Assembly (NCBI GenBank): GCA_963742715.1
Contig: CAVUMR010000002.1
Coordinates: forward strand, 1,116,001-1,180,000
Source of the DNA: CAVUMR01 sp963742715
GTDB lineage: Bacteria; Actinomycetota; Actinomycetes; Mycobacteriales; Micromonosporaceae
Direction: 5' to 3'
Length of the DNA stretch: 64,000 nt
Part shown: piece after piece, positions 55,535-64,000 of the stretch
How positions within the stretch are numbered: the stretch's first letter is position 1
Layout: every line of letters begins with the position of its first letter
The notes under the pieces: model-generated
What the model saw: only the letters and a program-made list of their open reading frames with translations
The model's database searches: none
Told to the model about the DNA's origin: nothing
Translations under genes and position numbers: made by a program

Positions 55535-56515
55535 ATGGCCATGACCTCCGCGGTCAAGGATGAGCTGAGCCGTGTCGACGTAGGCAAACCGTGCTGCCGG
55601 CGGTCGGAGATGGCCGCGTTGCTGCGCTTTGCCGGCGGTCTGCACATCGTCGGCGGCAGGGTGGTGGTCGAGGCTGAGCTGGATACCGGAGCGGTGGCCC
55701 GCCGGCTGCGCCGGGAAATCGCCGAGGTGTACGGCTACCCCAGCGAGATCCATGTACTGGCCAGCGGCGGGCTGCGGCGCGGCAGTCACTACATCGTCCG
55801 GGTGGTCCGTGACGGCGAGTCGCTGGCCCGGCAGACCGGGCTGCTCGACGTGCGCGGCCGGCCGGTACGTGGACTGCCGCCGCATGTGGTGTCGGCGAAC
55901 GTGTGCTGTGCGATCTCGGCCTGGCGGGGCGCGTTCCTCGCGCACGGCTCGTTGACCGAGCCCGGCCGGTCCAGCGCGCTGGAGATCACCTGCCCGGGAC
56001 CGGAGGCGGCGCTGGCGCTGGTCGGCTCGGCCCGCCGGCTCGGCATCATGGCGAAGGCCCGCGAGGTGCGCGGCGTGGACCGGGTGGTGGTCAAGGACGG
56101 CGACGCGATCGGCGCGCTGCTGACCCGGCTCGGGGCGCACGCGAGCGTACTGACCTGGGAAGAAAGACGAGTGCGGCGGGAAGTCAGAGCGACCGCGAAC
56201 CGGCTGGCCAACTTCGACGACGCGAACCTGCGGCGGTCGGCGCGGGCGGCGGTGGCCGCGGCCGCCCGGGTCACCCGTGCGCTGGAGATCCTCGGCGACG
56301 ACGCGCCGATGCATCTGGTCGCGGCCGGCAGGCTGCGGTTGGAGCACCGGCAGGCGTCGCTGGAGGAGTTGGGCGCGCTCTCCGACCCGCCGCTGACCAA
56401 GGACGCCATCGCCGGCCGGATCCGGCGGCTGCTGGCGCTCGCCGACAAGCGCGCCCGGGACGTCGGCGTCGCCGATACCGAGTCGGCGGTCACCGCGGAG
56501 ATGCTCGCTCAGTAG
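55535..56515 (+). CDS. whiA: Sporulation regulator WhiA
   Basis: A 326-aa DNA-binding protein required for sporulation septation in Streptomyces. The LAGLIDADG-like N-terminal domain covers about 1-210 (SAVKDELSRV, CCRRSEMAALLRFAGGLH, RGAFLAHGSLTEPGRSSALEI), and the C-terminal domain has the helix-turn-helix LEELGALSDPPLTKDAIAGRIRRLLALA. ATG 55535 has GAGGTG upstream; ATG 55541 is an alternative. Unlike most relatives, where gap follows whiA, the next gene here is pgk. Its presence suggests a differentiating actinomycete, though whiA also occurs in non-sporulators. Confidence 0.96.
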   Translation: MAMTSAVKDELSRVDVGKPCCRRSEMAALLRFAGGLHIVGGRVVVEAELDTGAVARRLRREIAEVYGYPSEIHVLASGGLRRGSHYIVRVVRDGESLARQTGLLDVRGRPVRGLPPHVVSANVCCAISAWRGAFLAHGSLTEPGRSSALEITCPGPEAALALVGSARRLGIMAKAREVRGVDRVVVKDGDAIGALLTRLGAHASVLTWEERRVRREVRATANRLANFDDANLRRSARAAVAAAARVTRALEILGDDAPMHLVAAGRLRLEHRQASLEELGALSDPPLTKDAIAGRIRRLLALADKRARDVGVADTESAVTAEMLAQ

Positions 56516-56615
56516 CCCGCGGGGGTCGGTTAGGGTCGCGGTGTTCGGGTGGGGCCGGGTGAACCGGCCGGTCGCGGGACCGGTGTGGGCGGCTCCCGGT
56601 TGATCAGGAGCGCAT

Positions 56616-57803
56616 GTGCGTACCCTCAACGACCTCATCGGCCAGGGCGTGTCCGGCAAGCGGGTACTGGTCCGGGCCGACCTCAACGTTCCGCTGGACG
56701 GTACGACGATCACCGACGATCTCCGGATCCGGTCGGTGCTGCCGACCGTGTCGGCGCTGCGTGATGCCGGCGCGCGGGTGGTCGTCTGCTCGCACCTCGG
56801 CCGGCCCAAGGGCGAGCCCGACCCGAAGTACACGCTCGCCCCGGCGGCGGAACGGCTCGGAGAGCTGCTGGGCTCACCGGTCGGGTTCGCCACCGACACG
56901 GTCGGCGACTCCGCCCGGCAGGTCACCGGCGCGCTCACCGACGGCGGCGTCGCCGTCCTGGAGAACCTGCGCTTCAACAAGGGCGAGACGAGCAAGGACG
57001 ACGCCGAACGGGGGGCCTTCGCCGAGCGACTGGCCGGCTTCGGCGACGCGTACGTCGACGACGCGTTCGGCGCGGTGCACCGCAAGCACGCCAGCGTGTA
57101 CGACCTGCCGCGCCTGCTGCCGCACTACGCCGGCGGGCTGGTACTGCGCGAGGTCGAGGTGCTGCGGGCACTCACCGGTTCGCCGGACCGGCCGTACCTC
57201 GTGGTGCTCGGCGGCAGCAAGGTGTCCGACAAGCTGGGCGTGATCTCCGCGCTGCTGCCGTCGGTCGACCGCCTGCTCATCGGTGGCGGCATGTGCTTCA
57301 CGTTCCTCGCCGCGCAGGGTCACGAGGTGGGCGACTCGCTGCTCGAGAAGGAGATGATCGACACCTGCCGGGGGCTGCTGGAGAAGGCCGGCGACAAGAT
57401 CGAACTGCCGGTCGACGTGGTGGTGGCCACCGAGGTGTCGTCGTCCGCGGAGACCCGGGTGGTACCGGCCGACCAGCTCGAGTCGGGCTGGAAGGGCCTG
57501 GACATCGGTCCGGACAGCGCGAAGCGGTTCACCGCCGCCCTGTCCGGGGCCAGCACCGTGTTCTGGAACGGCCCGATGGGCGTGTTCGAGCTGGCGCCGT
57601 TCGCCGCCGGTACCCGCGCGATTGCCGAGGCGGTCGCCGCGGTCCGCGGACTGTCCATTGTCGGCGGCGGTGACTCCGCTGCCGCGGTACGGTCCCTCGG
57701 CCTGGACGCGAACGCGTTCGGCCACATCTCCACCGGTGGTGGGGCGTCCCTGGAATACCTCGAAGGCAAGACCCTGCCGGGTCTGGCCGCGCTGGAGGAC
57801 TAG
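56616..57803 (+). CDS. pgk: Phosphoglycerate kinase
   Basis: A 395-aa glycolytic kinase (1,3-bisphosphoglycerate + ADP to 3-phosphoglycerate + ATP). Motifs: RADLNVPLD, VVCSHLGRPKGEPDPKYTL, LGGSKVSDKLGVI, MGVFELAPFAAGT and the ATP loop VGGGDSAAAVRSLG. GTG 56616 has AGGAG at 56606-56610. Followed after 3 bp by tpiA, so one operon. The gap gene normally in front is missing; only 100 bp of non-coding DNA separate it from whiA. Confidence 0.97.
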   Translation: MRTLNDLIGQGVSGKRVLVRADLNVPLDGTTITDDLRIRSVLPTVSALRDAGARVVVCSHLGRPKGEPDPKYTLAPAAERLGELLGSPVGFATDTVGDSARQVTGALTDGGVAVLENLRFNKGETSKDDAERGAFAERLAGFGDAYVDDAFGAVHRKHASVYDLPRLLPHYAGGLVLREVEVLRALTGSPDRPYLVVLGGSKVSDKLGVISALLPSVDRLLIGGGMCFTFLAAQGHEVGDSLLEKEMIDTCRGLLEKAGDKIELPVDVVVATEVSSSAETRVVPADQLESGWKGLDIGPDSAKRFTAALSGASTVFWNGPMGVFELAPFAAGTRAIAEAVAAVRGLSIVGGGDSAAAVRSLGLDANAFGHISTGGGASLEYLEGKTLPGLAALED

Positions 57804-57806
57804 TTC

Positions 57807-58604
57807 ATGACCAGTAAGAAGACCGGCCGCCGCCCGCTGATGGCCGGCAACTGGAAGATGACCCTCAACCACCTCGAGGCCATCGCGCTGGTCCAGAAGC
57901 TCGCGTTCAGCCTGAACGAACAGCAGCTCACCGACGTCGAGGTGGTGGTGCTGCCACCGTTCACCGACCTCCGCAGCGTGCAGACCCTCGTCGACGGCGA
58001 CAAGCTGCTGATCGGGTACGGCGCCCAGGACCTGTCGCCGCACAAGGCCGGCGCGTACACCGGCGACGTGTCCGGGCCGATGCTCGCCAAGCTGGGCTGC
58101 CAGTACGTCGTGGTGGGGCACTCCGAGCGCCGGCAGTACCACGCCGAGGACGACGCGCTGGTCAACGCGAAGGTGAAGACGGCGCTGGCGAACGAGCTGA
58201 CGCCGATCCTCTGCGTCGGGGAGGGGCTCGAGGTACGGGAGGAGGGGCGCGCGGTCGAGCACACCGTCACGCAACTCGACGCCGCGCTGGACAAGGTACC
58301 GGCCGAGCGGGTCGCGACGATCGTGGTCGCGTACGAGCCGATCTGGGCGATCGGCACCGGCCGTACCGCCACCCCGGCCGACGCGCAGGAGGTCATCGGC
58401 GCGCTGCGGCGCAGGTTGTCCGAGCGGTACTCCGCCGCGGTCGGCGCCGAGGTTCGGCTGCTGTACGGCGGATCGGTGAAGGCCGCGAACGTGGCGGGCA
58501 TCATGGCCGAGCCGGACATCGACGGCGCGCTGGTGGGCGGGGCGAGCATCGACGCCGAGGAGTTCGTGTCGATCTGCCGCTACCGGGAGCACCTGGCCCG
58601 CTGA
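57807..58604 (+). CDS. tpiA: Triosephosphate isomerase
   Basis: A 265-aa TIM-barrel isomerase interconverting dihydroxyacetone phosphate and glyceraldehyde 3-phosphate. Catalytic residues: Lys in AGNWKM, His in VVGHSERR, Glu in VAYEPIWAIGTG; phosphate loop LYGGSVKAANV. ATG 57807 lies 3 bp after the pgk stop, with GGAGG at the end of pgk as its ribosome site. Normal length. Confidence 0.97.
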   Translation: MTSKKTGRRPLMAGNWKMTLNHLEAIALVQKLAFSLNEQQLTDVEVVVLPPFTDLRSVQTLVDGDKLLIGYGAQDLSPHKAGAYTGDVSGPMLAKLGCQYVVVGHSERRQYHAEDDALVNAKVKTALANELTPILCVGEGLEVREEGRAVEHTVTQLDAALDKVPAERVATIVVAYEPIWAIGTGRTATPADAQEVIGALRRRLSERYSAAVGAEVRLLYGGSVKAANVAGIMAEPDIDGALVGGASIDAEEFVSICRYREHLAR

Positions 58605-58624
58605 GCCGCGGCCGGCGGCAGGAA

Positions 58625-58664
58625 GCCGCCGGCCGCGCGGGTGAGCCGCCGGCCGCGCGGGTGA
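58625..58664. repeat. Direct repeat, 20 bp x 2
   Basis: GCCGCCGGCCGCGCGGGTGA occurs twice in tandem (58625-58644, 58645-58664) in the GC-rich spacer after tpiA, followed by a GCCGCCGCGCGGCGG palindrome. Probably acts as terminator. Confidence 0.75.
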
Positions 58665-58770
58665 GCCGCCGCGCGGCGGCCGGACAAGCACTTCCCGCGC
58701 CCTCTGTAATCGCGGGAACGCGCAGCGTGGTCGACCGGGCAAAAACACGACCCGACTCCCGGTTGCCGGT

Positions 58771-58798
58771 TTCACTCCGGGGAATCCGCTTCTACAGT
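58771..58798 (+). promoter_or_regulatory. Candidate promoter of the binding-lipoprotein gene
   Basis: TTCACT (58771-58776) and TACAGT (58793-58798) with a 16-bp spacer, 93 bp before the ATG of the peptide-binding lipoprotein. The -10 element is good, the -35 poor. Confidence 0.35.
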
Positions 58799-58890
58799 CG
58801 TGCATTGGTCCCCCCGGTTACCCCCCAACCCAGCGCCGGACGAGTCGATGGCTCATCGCATCGCCTTGGACCGGGGCTGCGAGGAGTCCA

Positions 58891-60606
58891 ATGCCCGCGT
58901 CCCGTCGCAGTCGACTGGCCACAGCGGCGGCAGTCGCCGTGGCTCTCGTACTCACGGGCGGCTGTAGCGGCCGATCCGACGACGCCGGTGCCGCCGCCGA
59001 GACCCCGCACCGCGGCGGCACCCTGGTGCTGCTTGCCGAGTCGGGCGGCGGCGAGTCGAAGGGCTTCGAGCACCTCGACCCGCAGCGGACGTACGTCGTC
59101 ACCGCGCTGAACGTGACCCGGCTGATCTACCGGACGCTGACCACGTTCCGCTCCGGCCCGGGCCAGAACGGCAGCGACATAGTGCCCGATCTGGCTACCG
59201 ACCTCGGCCGGCCGAGCCAGGGCAACAAGATCTGGGAGTTCACCCTCAAGCCGAACCTGAAGTGGGAGGACGGCCAGCCGATCACCTGCCAGCAGGTCAA
59301 GTACGGCACCGAGCGGAGCTTCTCGTCGCTGATCAGCGGCGGCCCGTCGTACCCGAAGGACTACCTGGTCGACGCCGCGAACTACCAGGGCCCGTACGTG
59401 GGCGGCAACAACGGCGGCCAGGGCCTCTCGTCGATCACGTGCGTGGACAATCGCACCATCCGGTTCCGGCTCAACCAGCCGATCGGCGACTTCGGCTACA
59501 CCGTGTCGCTGCCGGTGTTCTCGCCGGTACGCCCGGAGAAGGACACCAAGGAGCGGTACGACGACCACCCGCTGGCGAACGGCCCGTACAAGATCGAGCG
59601 GTACGACCAGAAGGAACTGGTGCTGGTGCGCAACCAGTTCTGGGACCCGCGTACCGACCCGGTGCGGCGGGCGTACCCGGACCGGGTGGAGGTGCGCTTC
59701 GGGGTGGACGCGGGGGAGTCCACCAACGCGCTGGTGCTCGACCAGCCGGAGTACCGCGACGCCGTACAGCTCGACATCAACGTGCCGGCGAACTTCGTAC
59801 AGCAGGTGGTCAACGACGCCGAGTTGCGCAAGCGGGCGGTCGACGACACGAACGGCTTCGTGCGGTACCTGGCCATCAACACCCGTACCGTGTCCAACCT
59901 GCAGTGCCGGCAGGCCCTGGAGTACGCGCTCAACCGGCGCAAGTTCCGCGCGGTGCTGGGCGGGTCGATCTTCGGCGACTACGCCAGCACGATGATCGCC
60001 CCGGGCCAACGGGCGCACAAGGACTTCGACCTGTACCACGCGAGGACCGAGCCGGACGGAAACCTGGAGCTTGCCCGCAAGGTGTTGAGCGGGACGAACG
60101 AGTGCCCGAGCCGGCTCACCCTGGACTACCAGCAGACCCTGCAACGGGCGGCGATGACCATCGTCGAGTCGTACCAGCAGCTCGGCATCGAGGTGGTCCC
60201 GCACCCGATCCCGCGCGGCGACTTCTACAACGAGGTCGGGGTGCCGGACAAGCAGCACGACCTGGTGCTGGCGGCCTGGTCCGCGGACTGGCCGAACGGT
60301 TCGGCGGTACTGCCGCCGCTGTTCGACGGCCGGTTGATCGACCAGAACTCGCAGGGTGGCAACTACAACTTTTCCCAGCTCAACGACCCGACCGTGAACA
60401 AGCTGATCGACCAGGCGAAGGCCGAGAGCGACCTGTCCCGGCAGTACCAGCTGTGGGGTGAGTTGGACTACCGGTTGGCGCAGCTCGCCGTGACGGTGCC
60501 GCTCACGTACGACCGGGCCCTGCAGATGTACGGCAGCCGGGTGCGCGGCGCGCTGCTGCACCCGTCGTACGGCGAGCCGGACGCGATCGCATTGGGACTC
60601 GGATAG
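58891..60606 (+). CDS. Peptide-type ABC transporter substrate-binding lipoprotein (SBP_bac_5)
   Basis: A 571-aa DppA/OppA-family binding protein. Signal peptide with lipobox LTGGC (Cys25). Family blocks: ALNVTRLIYRTLTTF, KIWEFTLKPNLKWEDGQPIT, PLANGPYKIERYDQKELVLVRN, CRQALEYALNRRKF and DLVLAAWSADWPNG. It stands alone: no permease or ATPase genes adjoin it, so it must use a transporter encoded elsewhere or act as a receptor. It is distinct from the partial binding protein at the window start. ATG 58891 is clear. Confidence 0.94.
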   Translation: MPASRRSRLATAAAVAVALVLTGGCSGRSDDAGAAAETPHRGGTLVLLAESGGGESKGFEHLDPQRTYVVTALNVTRLIYRTLTTFRSGPGQNGSDIVPDLATDLGRPSQGNKIWEFTLKPNLKWEDGQPITCQQVKYGTERSFSSLISGGPSYPKDYLVDAANYQGPYVGGNNGGQGLSSITCVDNRTIRFRLNQPIGDFGYTVSLPVFSPVRPEKDTKERYDDHPLANGPYKIERYDQKELVLVRNQFWDPRTDPVRRAYPDRVEVRFGVDAGESTNALVLDQPEYRDAVQLDINVPANFVQQVVNDAELRKRAVDDTNGFVRYLAINTRTVSNLQCRQALEYALNRRKFRAVLGGSIFGDYASTMIAPGQRAHKDFDLYHARTEPDGNLELARKVLSGTNECPSRLTLDYQQTLQRAAMTIVESYQQLGIEVVPHPIPRGDFYNEVGVPDKQHDLVLAAWSADWPNGSAVLPPLFDGRLIDQNSQGGNYNFSQLNDPTVNKLIDQAKAESDLSRQYQLWGELDYRLAQLAVTVPLTYDRALQMYGSRVRGALLHPSYGEPDAIALGLG

Positions 60607-60701
60607 CGGGAAGGTGCCTGTCTCGGACGGCGGGGCAGGGATGCGTCAGAGTGGCAGCTATGCTGGGGTGCCCGGCGAGAACCGAGAGGACAACCGACCG
60701 C

Positions 60702-60950
60702 ATGTTGGCGTACATCCTGACCGCGCTGCTGCTCATCGCCAGCGCGATCCTGACCCTGCTGATCCTGCTGCACCGCGGCAAGGGCGGTGGTTTGTCCAGC
60801 ATGTTCGGTGGCGGCGTGTCATCGAACCTCGCGGGCTCCTCGATCGCTGAGAAGAACCTGGACCGCTTCACGGTCCTGGTCGGTATTGTCTGGTTTGCCT
60901 GCATTATCGGACTGGGTTTGCTGCTCAAGGCGGCCCAGGCAGGTTCCTGA
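60702..60950 (+). CDS. secG: Preprotein translocase subunit SecG
   Basis: An 82-aa SecYEG component with two membrane helices (YILTALLLIASAILTLLILL and FTVLVGIVWFACIIGLGLLL) joined by the typical cytosolic loop RGKGGGLSSMFGGG. ATG 60702 follows GAGAGGA. Position after tpiA is conserved in actinobacteria, although here a binding-lipoprotein gene is inserted between them. Confidence 0.95.
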   Translation: MLAYILTALLLIASAILTLLILLHRGKGGGLSSMFGGGVSSNLAGSSIAEKNLDRFTVLVGIVWFACIIGLGLLLKAAQAGS

Positions 60951-61050
60951 GCGTGACATGAGGTCCTAAACTCGTCGGCGCGGCCATACCCGGCCGCACG
61001 CACTGTGTCTTGCGTTTCGCCCCCCAACGCGAAGACAGGAGCCAACTAAA

Positions 61051-61395
61051 GTGGCCAGTGGCAACGCCATCCGCGGTACCCGTGTGGGTTCGGGCCCGAT
61101 GCGATGGGCCGAGCGTGGCGAGCCGGCTCCCCGCCGGCACATCACGTACTGGTGTGCGAACGGGCACCAGACCACGCCGTCGTTCGCGGCGGACGCGCTG
61201 GTGCCGGACATCTGGGACTGTCCGCGCTGCGGACTCCCGGCCGGGCCCGACTCGGAGAATCCGCCGGATCGTCCGCGTACCGAGCCCTACAAGACCCATC
61301 TGGCGTACGTGAAGGAACGGCGCAGCGACAACGACGGCGCCGCCATCCTGGATGAAGCCCTGTCCCGGCTGCGCACCGCGCGCCAGGACGGCTGA
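61051..61395 (+). CDS. rbpA: RNA polymerase-binding protein RbpA
   Basis: A 114-aa actinobacterial transcription factor that binds the group 1/2 sigma factor and stabilises open promoter complexes. It begins MASGNAIRGTRVGSGPM as in Streptomyces RbpA, has the central zinc-ribbon-like CANGHQ / CPRCG pairs, then the basic linker region PRTEPYKTHLAYVKERRS and the C-terminal sigma-interaction helix ILDEALSRLR. GTG 61051 is the start. It lies 100 bp after secG on the same strand. Confidence 0.96.
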   Translation: MASGNAIRGTRVGSGPMRWAERGEPAPRRHITYWCANGHQTTPSFAADALVPDIWDCPRCGLPAGPDSENPPDRPRTEPYKTHLAYVKERRSDNDGAAILDEALSRLRTARQDG

Positions 61396-61463
61396 CCCTT
61401 CACAGTTCCGCGCACGGGGTAGCCGGGTTCCGCCCGGCCATTTCTCCATGCCTTCGTCGGTGT

Positions 61464-61551
61464 CCAGGCGTTCGCTTGCAAGGCGGAGTTCTGCGCCGTG
61501 TGCCCAGGAGGGCACTCAAGCGGGACGACAACGCAGCGAGCGGGCGTCTGG
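61464..61551. repeat. Third copy of the palindromic repeat, inverted
   Basis: The reverse complement of this 88-nt stretch matches the units at 50989-51075 and 51102-51188 over most of their length (shared core CTTGAGTGCCC..GGGCACACGGCGC and both terminal arms, with about a dozen differences). It lies between the convergent rbpA and pgl genes. Confidence 0.8.
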
Positions 61552-61559
61552 GCCCGGCG

Positions 61560-62330
61560 CTACCTCAAGCTGCGTAGGGAGACGGGTATCTCGGCCGCAG
61601 CGGCGCGATCGAGCAGCCAGAGGGTCGAGTCGACGCCCTGCGCTCCGGCGGCGGGTACCTGGATCGGACCGGCGCCGCTCAATGCCACGCCGACCGCGCG
61701 CGCCTTCTCCTGACCGGAGGCGATGAGCCACACGTCTTCCGCGGTGTTGATCGCGGGCAGGGTCAGGGTGATCCGTACCGGTGGCGGCTTTGGGCTGCCC
61801 CGCACCGCGCTGACCGGCCGCGTCTCGTACGCCACCGGATGCTCCGGGAACACCGAGGCGACGTGGCCGTCCTCGCCGACGCTCAGCAGCAGGACGTCGA
61901 AGTGCGGCAGCTGCTGGTGTCCGGGTCGGCCGGCGGCGGCGAGCTCCTCGGCGTACCGGGCCGCCGCGGCCTCCGGATCCGGCCCGGCCGGACCGTCGGA
62001 CGCGGGCATCGGGTGTACCCGCTTCGGATCCACCGGCAGCGAGTCGAGCAGTGCCTGCGCCACCTGCCGGTCGTTGCGGTCCGGGTCGGCCGCGGGCAGG
62101 AACCGCTCGTCGCCCCACCAGAAGTCGACCCGGGACCAGTCGACCGCGGCCTGGGCCGGGCTCGCGCGCAGCGCGCGGTAGGTCGCGACGGCGATCCGGC
62201 CGCCGGTCAGCACCACACTGGCCTCGCCGCGCATGGCCTGCGCGTCGATGAGCCGGGTGGTCAGGCGGGCCGCGATGGCCTGCGCTAGTACCTCCGGGTC
62301 GGCGTGTACGACCACGCTCGCGTTGGTCAA
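61560..62330 (-). CDS. pgl: 6-phosphogluconolactonase
   Basis: A 256-aa enzyme of the oxidative pentose phosphate pathway, hydrolysing 6-phosphogluconolactone. Blocks: VVLTGGRIAVATYRAL (phosphate loop), VDFWWGDERFLPAADPDRND, LLLSVGEDGHVASVFPEHP and RITLTLPAINTAEDVWLIASGQEKA. TTG 62330 overlaps the opcA stop, so it is translationally coupled. Last gene of zwf-opcA-pgl. Confidence 0.96.
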   Translation of the reverse strand: MTNASVVVHADPEVLAQAIAARLTTRLIDAQAMRGEASVVLTGGRIAVATYRALRASPAQAAVDWSRVDFWWGDERFLPAADPDRNDRQVAQALLDSLPVDPKRVHPMPASDGPAGPDPEAAAARYAEELAAAGRPGHQQLPHFDVLLLSVGEDGHVASVFPEHPVAYETRPVSAVRGSPKPPPVRITLTLPAINTAEDVWLIASGQEKARAVGVALSGAGPIQVPAAGAQGVDSTLWLLDRAAAAEIPVSLRSLR

Positions 62331-63394
62331 CTGGGGTCTCCCGCACTCTTCGCCGTGACCGCGGTGCCACGGGCCGAACCCCGTCCGGCGCCGCCCCCGG
62401 GTACCTGCTCGGGGTCACCGGCATCCGGCCGTTCGGCCAGCGCCGGATCGTGCCAAATGTGCTTGCGCTCGCCCGGCCGGGACGCCAGCCCGGTGGCGCC
62501 GGTCGCCGCGCTGAGGGCGGCCGCGTACGGCTGGTCGGCATCCAGCCGGCGCAACTCCTCGGCCAGTTCCTCACCCAGTTGTCGCCGCAGCAGCGGCATG
62601 CTCCGGTCCTGGTAGCCGGTACGTCGCAGGGTTGCCTGGTCGTTGCTGCGTTCGATCGACATGGTGTCGTCGTCGGCGAGCGTGAACGTCACTCCGGAAA
62701 TCCCGGGACCGCTGCTGTCCCGCCGTTCCGGCGTGAGCTCGAACCGGGACTGCAGCCACCCGGAGAGCAGGGACGCGCTCGGATCGCCGGGCGCGGCGGT
62801 GATCGCGATGGCGCTCGGTGGCGCGACCGCGGTGTCGAACGCGCCCGCGATCAGGGTGCGCCACGGCGTGATCCGGGTCCAGGCGAGATCGGTGTCGCCG
62901 GGGGCGTAGTCGTCGCCGCGCTCCCGCAGGGCCGCGGCCGGATCCTCGGCCAGCGTGCAGTCGGTGATCCGGCGGTCGGCGACCACGCCGAGCGGGTCGT
63001 ACGCGATCCGCTCCGGAGGCGGGCCGAGCCACCAGGTGACCACCGGCACGTCCGGGGCGAGCAGGGGCAGCGCGACCGACTCGGCGTGCAGCGCGAGCCG
63101 GCCGTGGGTGCGCATGATGACCGCCTCGCACGGTCCGAGCCGACCGCCCACGGTCACCTCGGCGTCCAACCGGGAGTCCTGGTCGAGCACGTTGCGCCGG
63201 ACCACGATGAGCAGCCGGCACGGGTGCAGTTCGGCCGCGATGGTGGCGGCGGCCTCGGCCTCGGCCACCCGCCGCTCGTCCACCACCGTGATCAGCGTGA
63301 GCGCGAGGCCGCTGGTCACCCCGCCGGCGCTGCGCCGTTCGGCGGCGATCGCGCGTACCACGTCCGTACCGGTGGTGTCCCACAGTGCCGTCAC
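62327..63394 (-). CDS. opcA: Glucose-6-phosphate dehydrogenase assembly protein OpcA
   Basis: A 355-aa actinobacterial/cyanobacterial protein needed for active G6PDH. Family blocks: LITVVDERRVAEAEAAATIAAELHPCRLLIVV, GRLGPCEAVIMRTHGRLALHAESVALPLLAPDVPVVTWWLG, and LAWTRITPWRTLIAGAFD. The C-terminus ends in a Gly/Ala/Arg-rich tail of about 50 residues that is not conserved. GTG 63394. It lies 43 bp after zwf, the usual order. Confidence 0.95.
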   Translation of the reverse strand: MTALWDTTGTDVVRAIAAERRSAGGVTSGLALTLITVVDERRVAEAEAAATIAAELHPCRLLIVVRRNVLDQDSRLDAEVTVGGRLGPCEAVIMRTHGRLALHAESVALPLLAPDVPVVTWWLGPPPERIAYDPLGVVADRRITDCTLAEDPAAALRERGDDYAPGDTDLAWTRITPWRTLIAGAFDTAVAPPSAIAITAAPGDPSASLLSGWLQSRFELTPERRDSSGPGISGVTFTLADDDTMSIERSNDQATLRRTGYQDRSMPLLRRQLGEELAEELRRLDADQPYAAALSAATGATGLASRPGERKHIWHDPALAERPDAGDPEQVPGGGAGRGSARGTAVTAKSAGDPS

Positions 63395-63437
63395 CGCCAG
63401 GCCCCCTTCATGCGGTCCGCGTTCCTGCCGGGCCTGG

Positions 63438-64000
63438 TCATGGCCGCCGCCAGCGCCGGCCGTCCCGCGCCAGCATCTCGTCGGCCGCCTGCGGGCCCCA
63501 CTCGCCGGCCCGGTACTGATGCGGCGTGGTACCGACCCAGAACTCCTCCAGCGGGTCGACCACGTTCCAGCTCGCTTCGACCTCCTCGGCGTCCGGGAAC
63601 AGAGTCTTGTCGCCGAGCAGTACGTCGAGCACGAGTCGTTCGTACGCCTCCGGGCTGGACTCGGTGAACGCCTCGCCGTACAGGAAGTCCATCGCGATGT
63701 CCCGGACCTCCATCGCGGTACCGGGCACCTTCGAGCCGAACTTCAGCGTCATGCCCTCGTCCGGTTGTACCCGCACGACGAGCTGGTTGCGCCCGAGCGC
63801 CTCCACGTCGGAGGCGTTGAACGGCAGGTGCGGCGCGCGCTTGAACAGCATCGCGATCTCGGTCACCCGGCGGGGGAGTCGCTTGCCGCAGCGCAGGTAG
63901 AACGGCACCCCGGCCCAGCGGCGGGTCTGCACGCCGAGCCGGACCGCGGTGTACGTCTCGGTGGTCGAGTCGGACGGTACGTCCTTCTCCTGCAGGTACC
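63438..64000 (-). CDS. zwf: Glucose-6-phosphate dehydrogenase, C-terminal part (cut by window end)
   Basis: The last 187 residues of G6PDH; the frame stays open to base 64000, so the start and NADP-binding half are outside. Visible blocks are TYTAVRLGVQTRRWAGVPFYLRCGKRLP, RNQLVVRVQPDEG, SPEAYERLVLDVLLGDKTLF and WNVVDPLEEFW. First committed step of the pentose phosphate pathway; with opcA and pgl it forms one operon. Confidence 0.96.
   Translation of the reverse strand, partial: YLQEKDVPSDSTTETYTAVRLGVQTRRWAGVPFYLRCGKRLPRRVTEIAMLFKRAPHLPFNASDVEALGRNQLVVRVQPDEGMTLKFGSKVPGTAMEVRDIAMDFLYGEAFTESSPEAYERLVLDVLLGDKTLFPDAEEVEASWNVVDPLEEFWVGTTPHQYRAGEWGPQAADEMLARDGRRWRRP

Overview
The window is a contiguous piece of chromosome from a high-GC actinomycete. 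Signs are very high GC, frequent GTG and TTG starts, mycothiol-type enzymes, RbpA, WhiA, OpcA, and gene orders typical of the class (zwf-opcA-pgl facing tpiA-secG; uvrC-rapZ-yvcK-whiA; polA next to a liv transporter and rpsA-coaE-uvrB). It looks Micromonosporales-like. The genus cannot be fixed by eye; Actinocatenispora is only a guess.

Layout. 1-7.7 kb: a peptide-type ABC transporter operon, cut at its 5' end, with a cytosolic gamma-glutamyltransferase, facing a GntR/FCD regulator with a candidate operator. 8-9.5 kb: a CmtR-like ArsR sensor, a DUF2071 protein and an unusual CAA-anticodon tRNA. 9.6-17.5 kb: an ANTAR response regulator, a branched-chain amino-acid-type binding lipoprotein whose two halves are in swapped order (circular permutation), an APH-fold kinase, and livHMGF on the opposite strand. 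17.7-29.8 kb: polA, an APC permease, an M55 peptidase and a methyltransferase, rpsA, coaE-grpB, an unexplained inverted-repeat element, and uvrB. 29.9-36.5 kb: an ABM protein, a yybP-ykoY riboswitch with TerC, and typA followed by three genes fitting muropeptide breakdown. 36.7-38.7 kb: a small secreted protein and a Tat-exported PhoD.

The most interesting locus is at 39.1-44.1 kb. An 18-bp gene encodes the pentapeptide MRYVH. It has a good Shine-Dalgarno sequence, is followed by a perfect 18-bp hairpin, and then by a cytochrome P450. This is the signature of a biarylitide RiPP system (bytA-bytO), in which the P450 cross-links Tyr and His of the last three residues. A secreted M28 peptidase, an MFS exporter and a sulfotransferase-family protein follow on the same strand and may belong to it.

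44.1-64 kb is mostly housekeeping: a metallo-beta-lactamase-fold hydrolase with a mycothiol-dependent isomerase-like protein, rsgA, uvrA, a Rieske Tat-lipoprotein, uvrC (with two in-frame 15-bp repeat arrays), rapZ, yvcK, whiA, pgk, tpiA, a second peptide-binding lipoprotein, secG, rbpA, and the convergent zwf-opcA-pgl operon (zwf cut by the window end). A palindromic repeat occurs three times, at 51.0-51.2 kb (twice) and 61.5 kb (inverted). The tetranucleotide GTAC is strikingly common in many genes and nearly absent from the MFS exporter gene.
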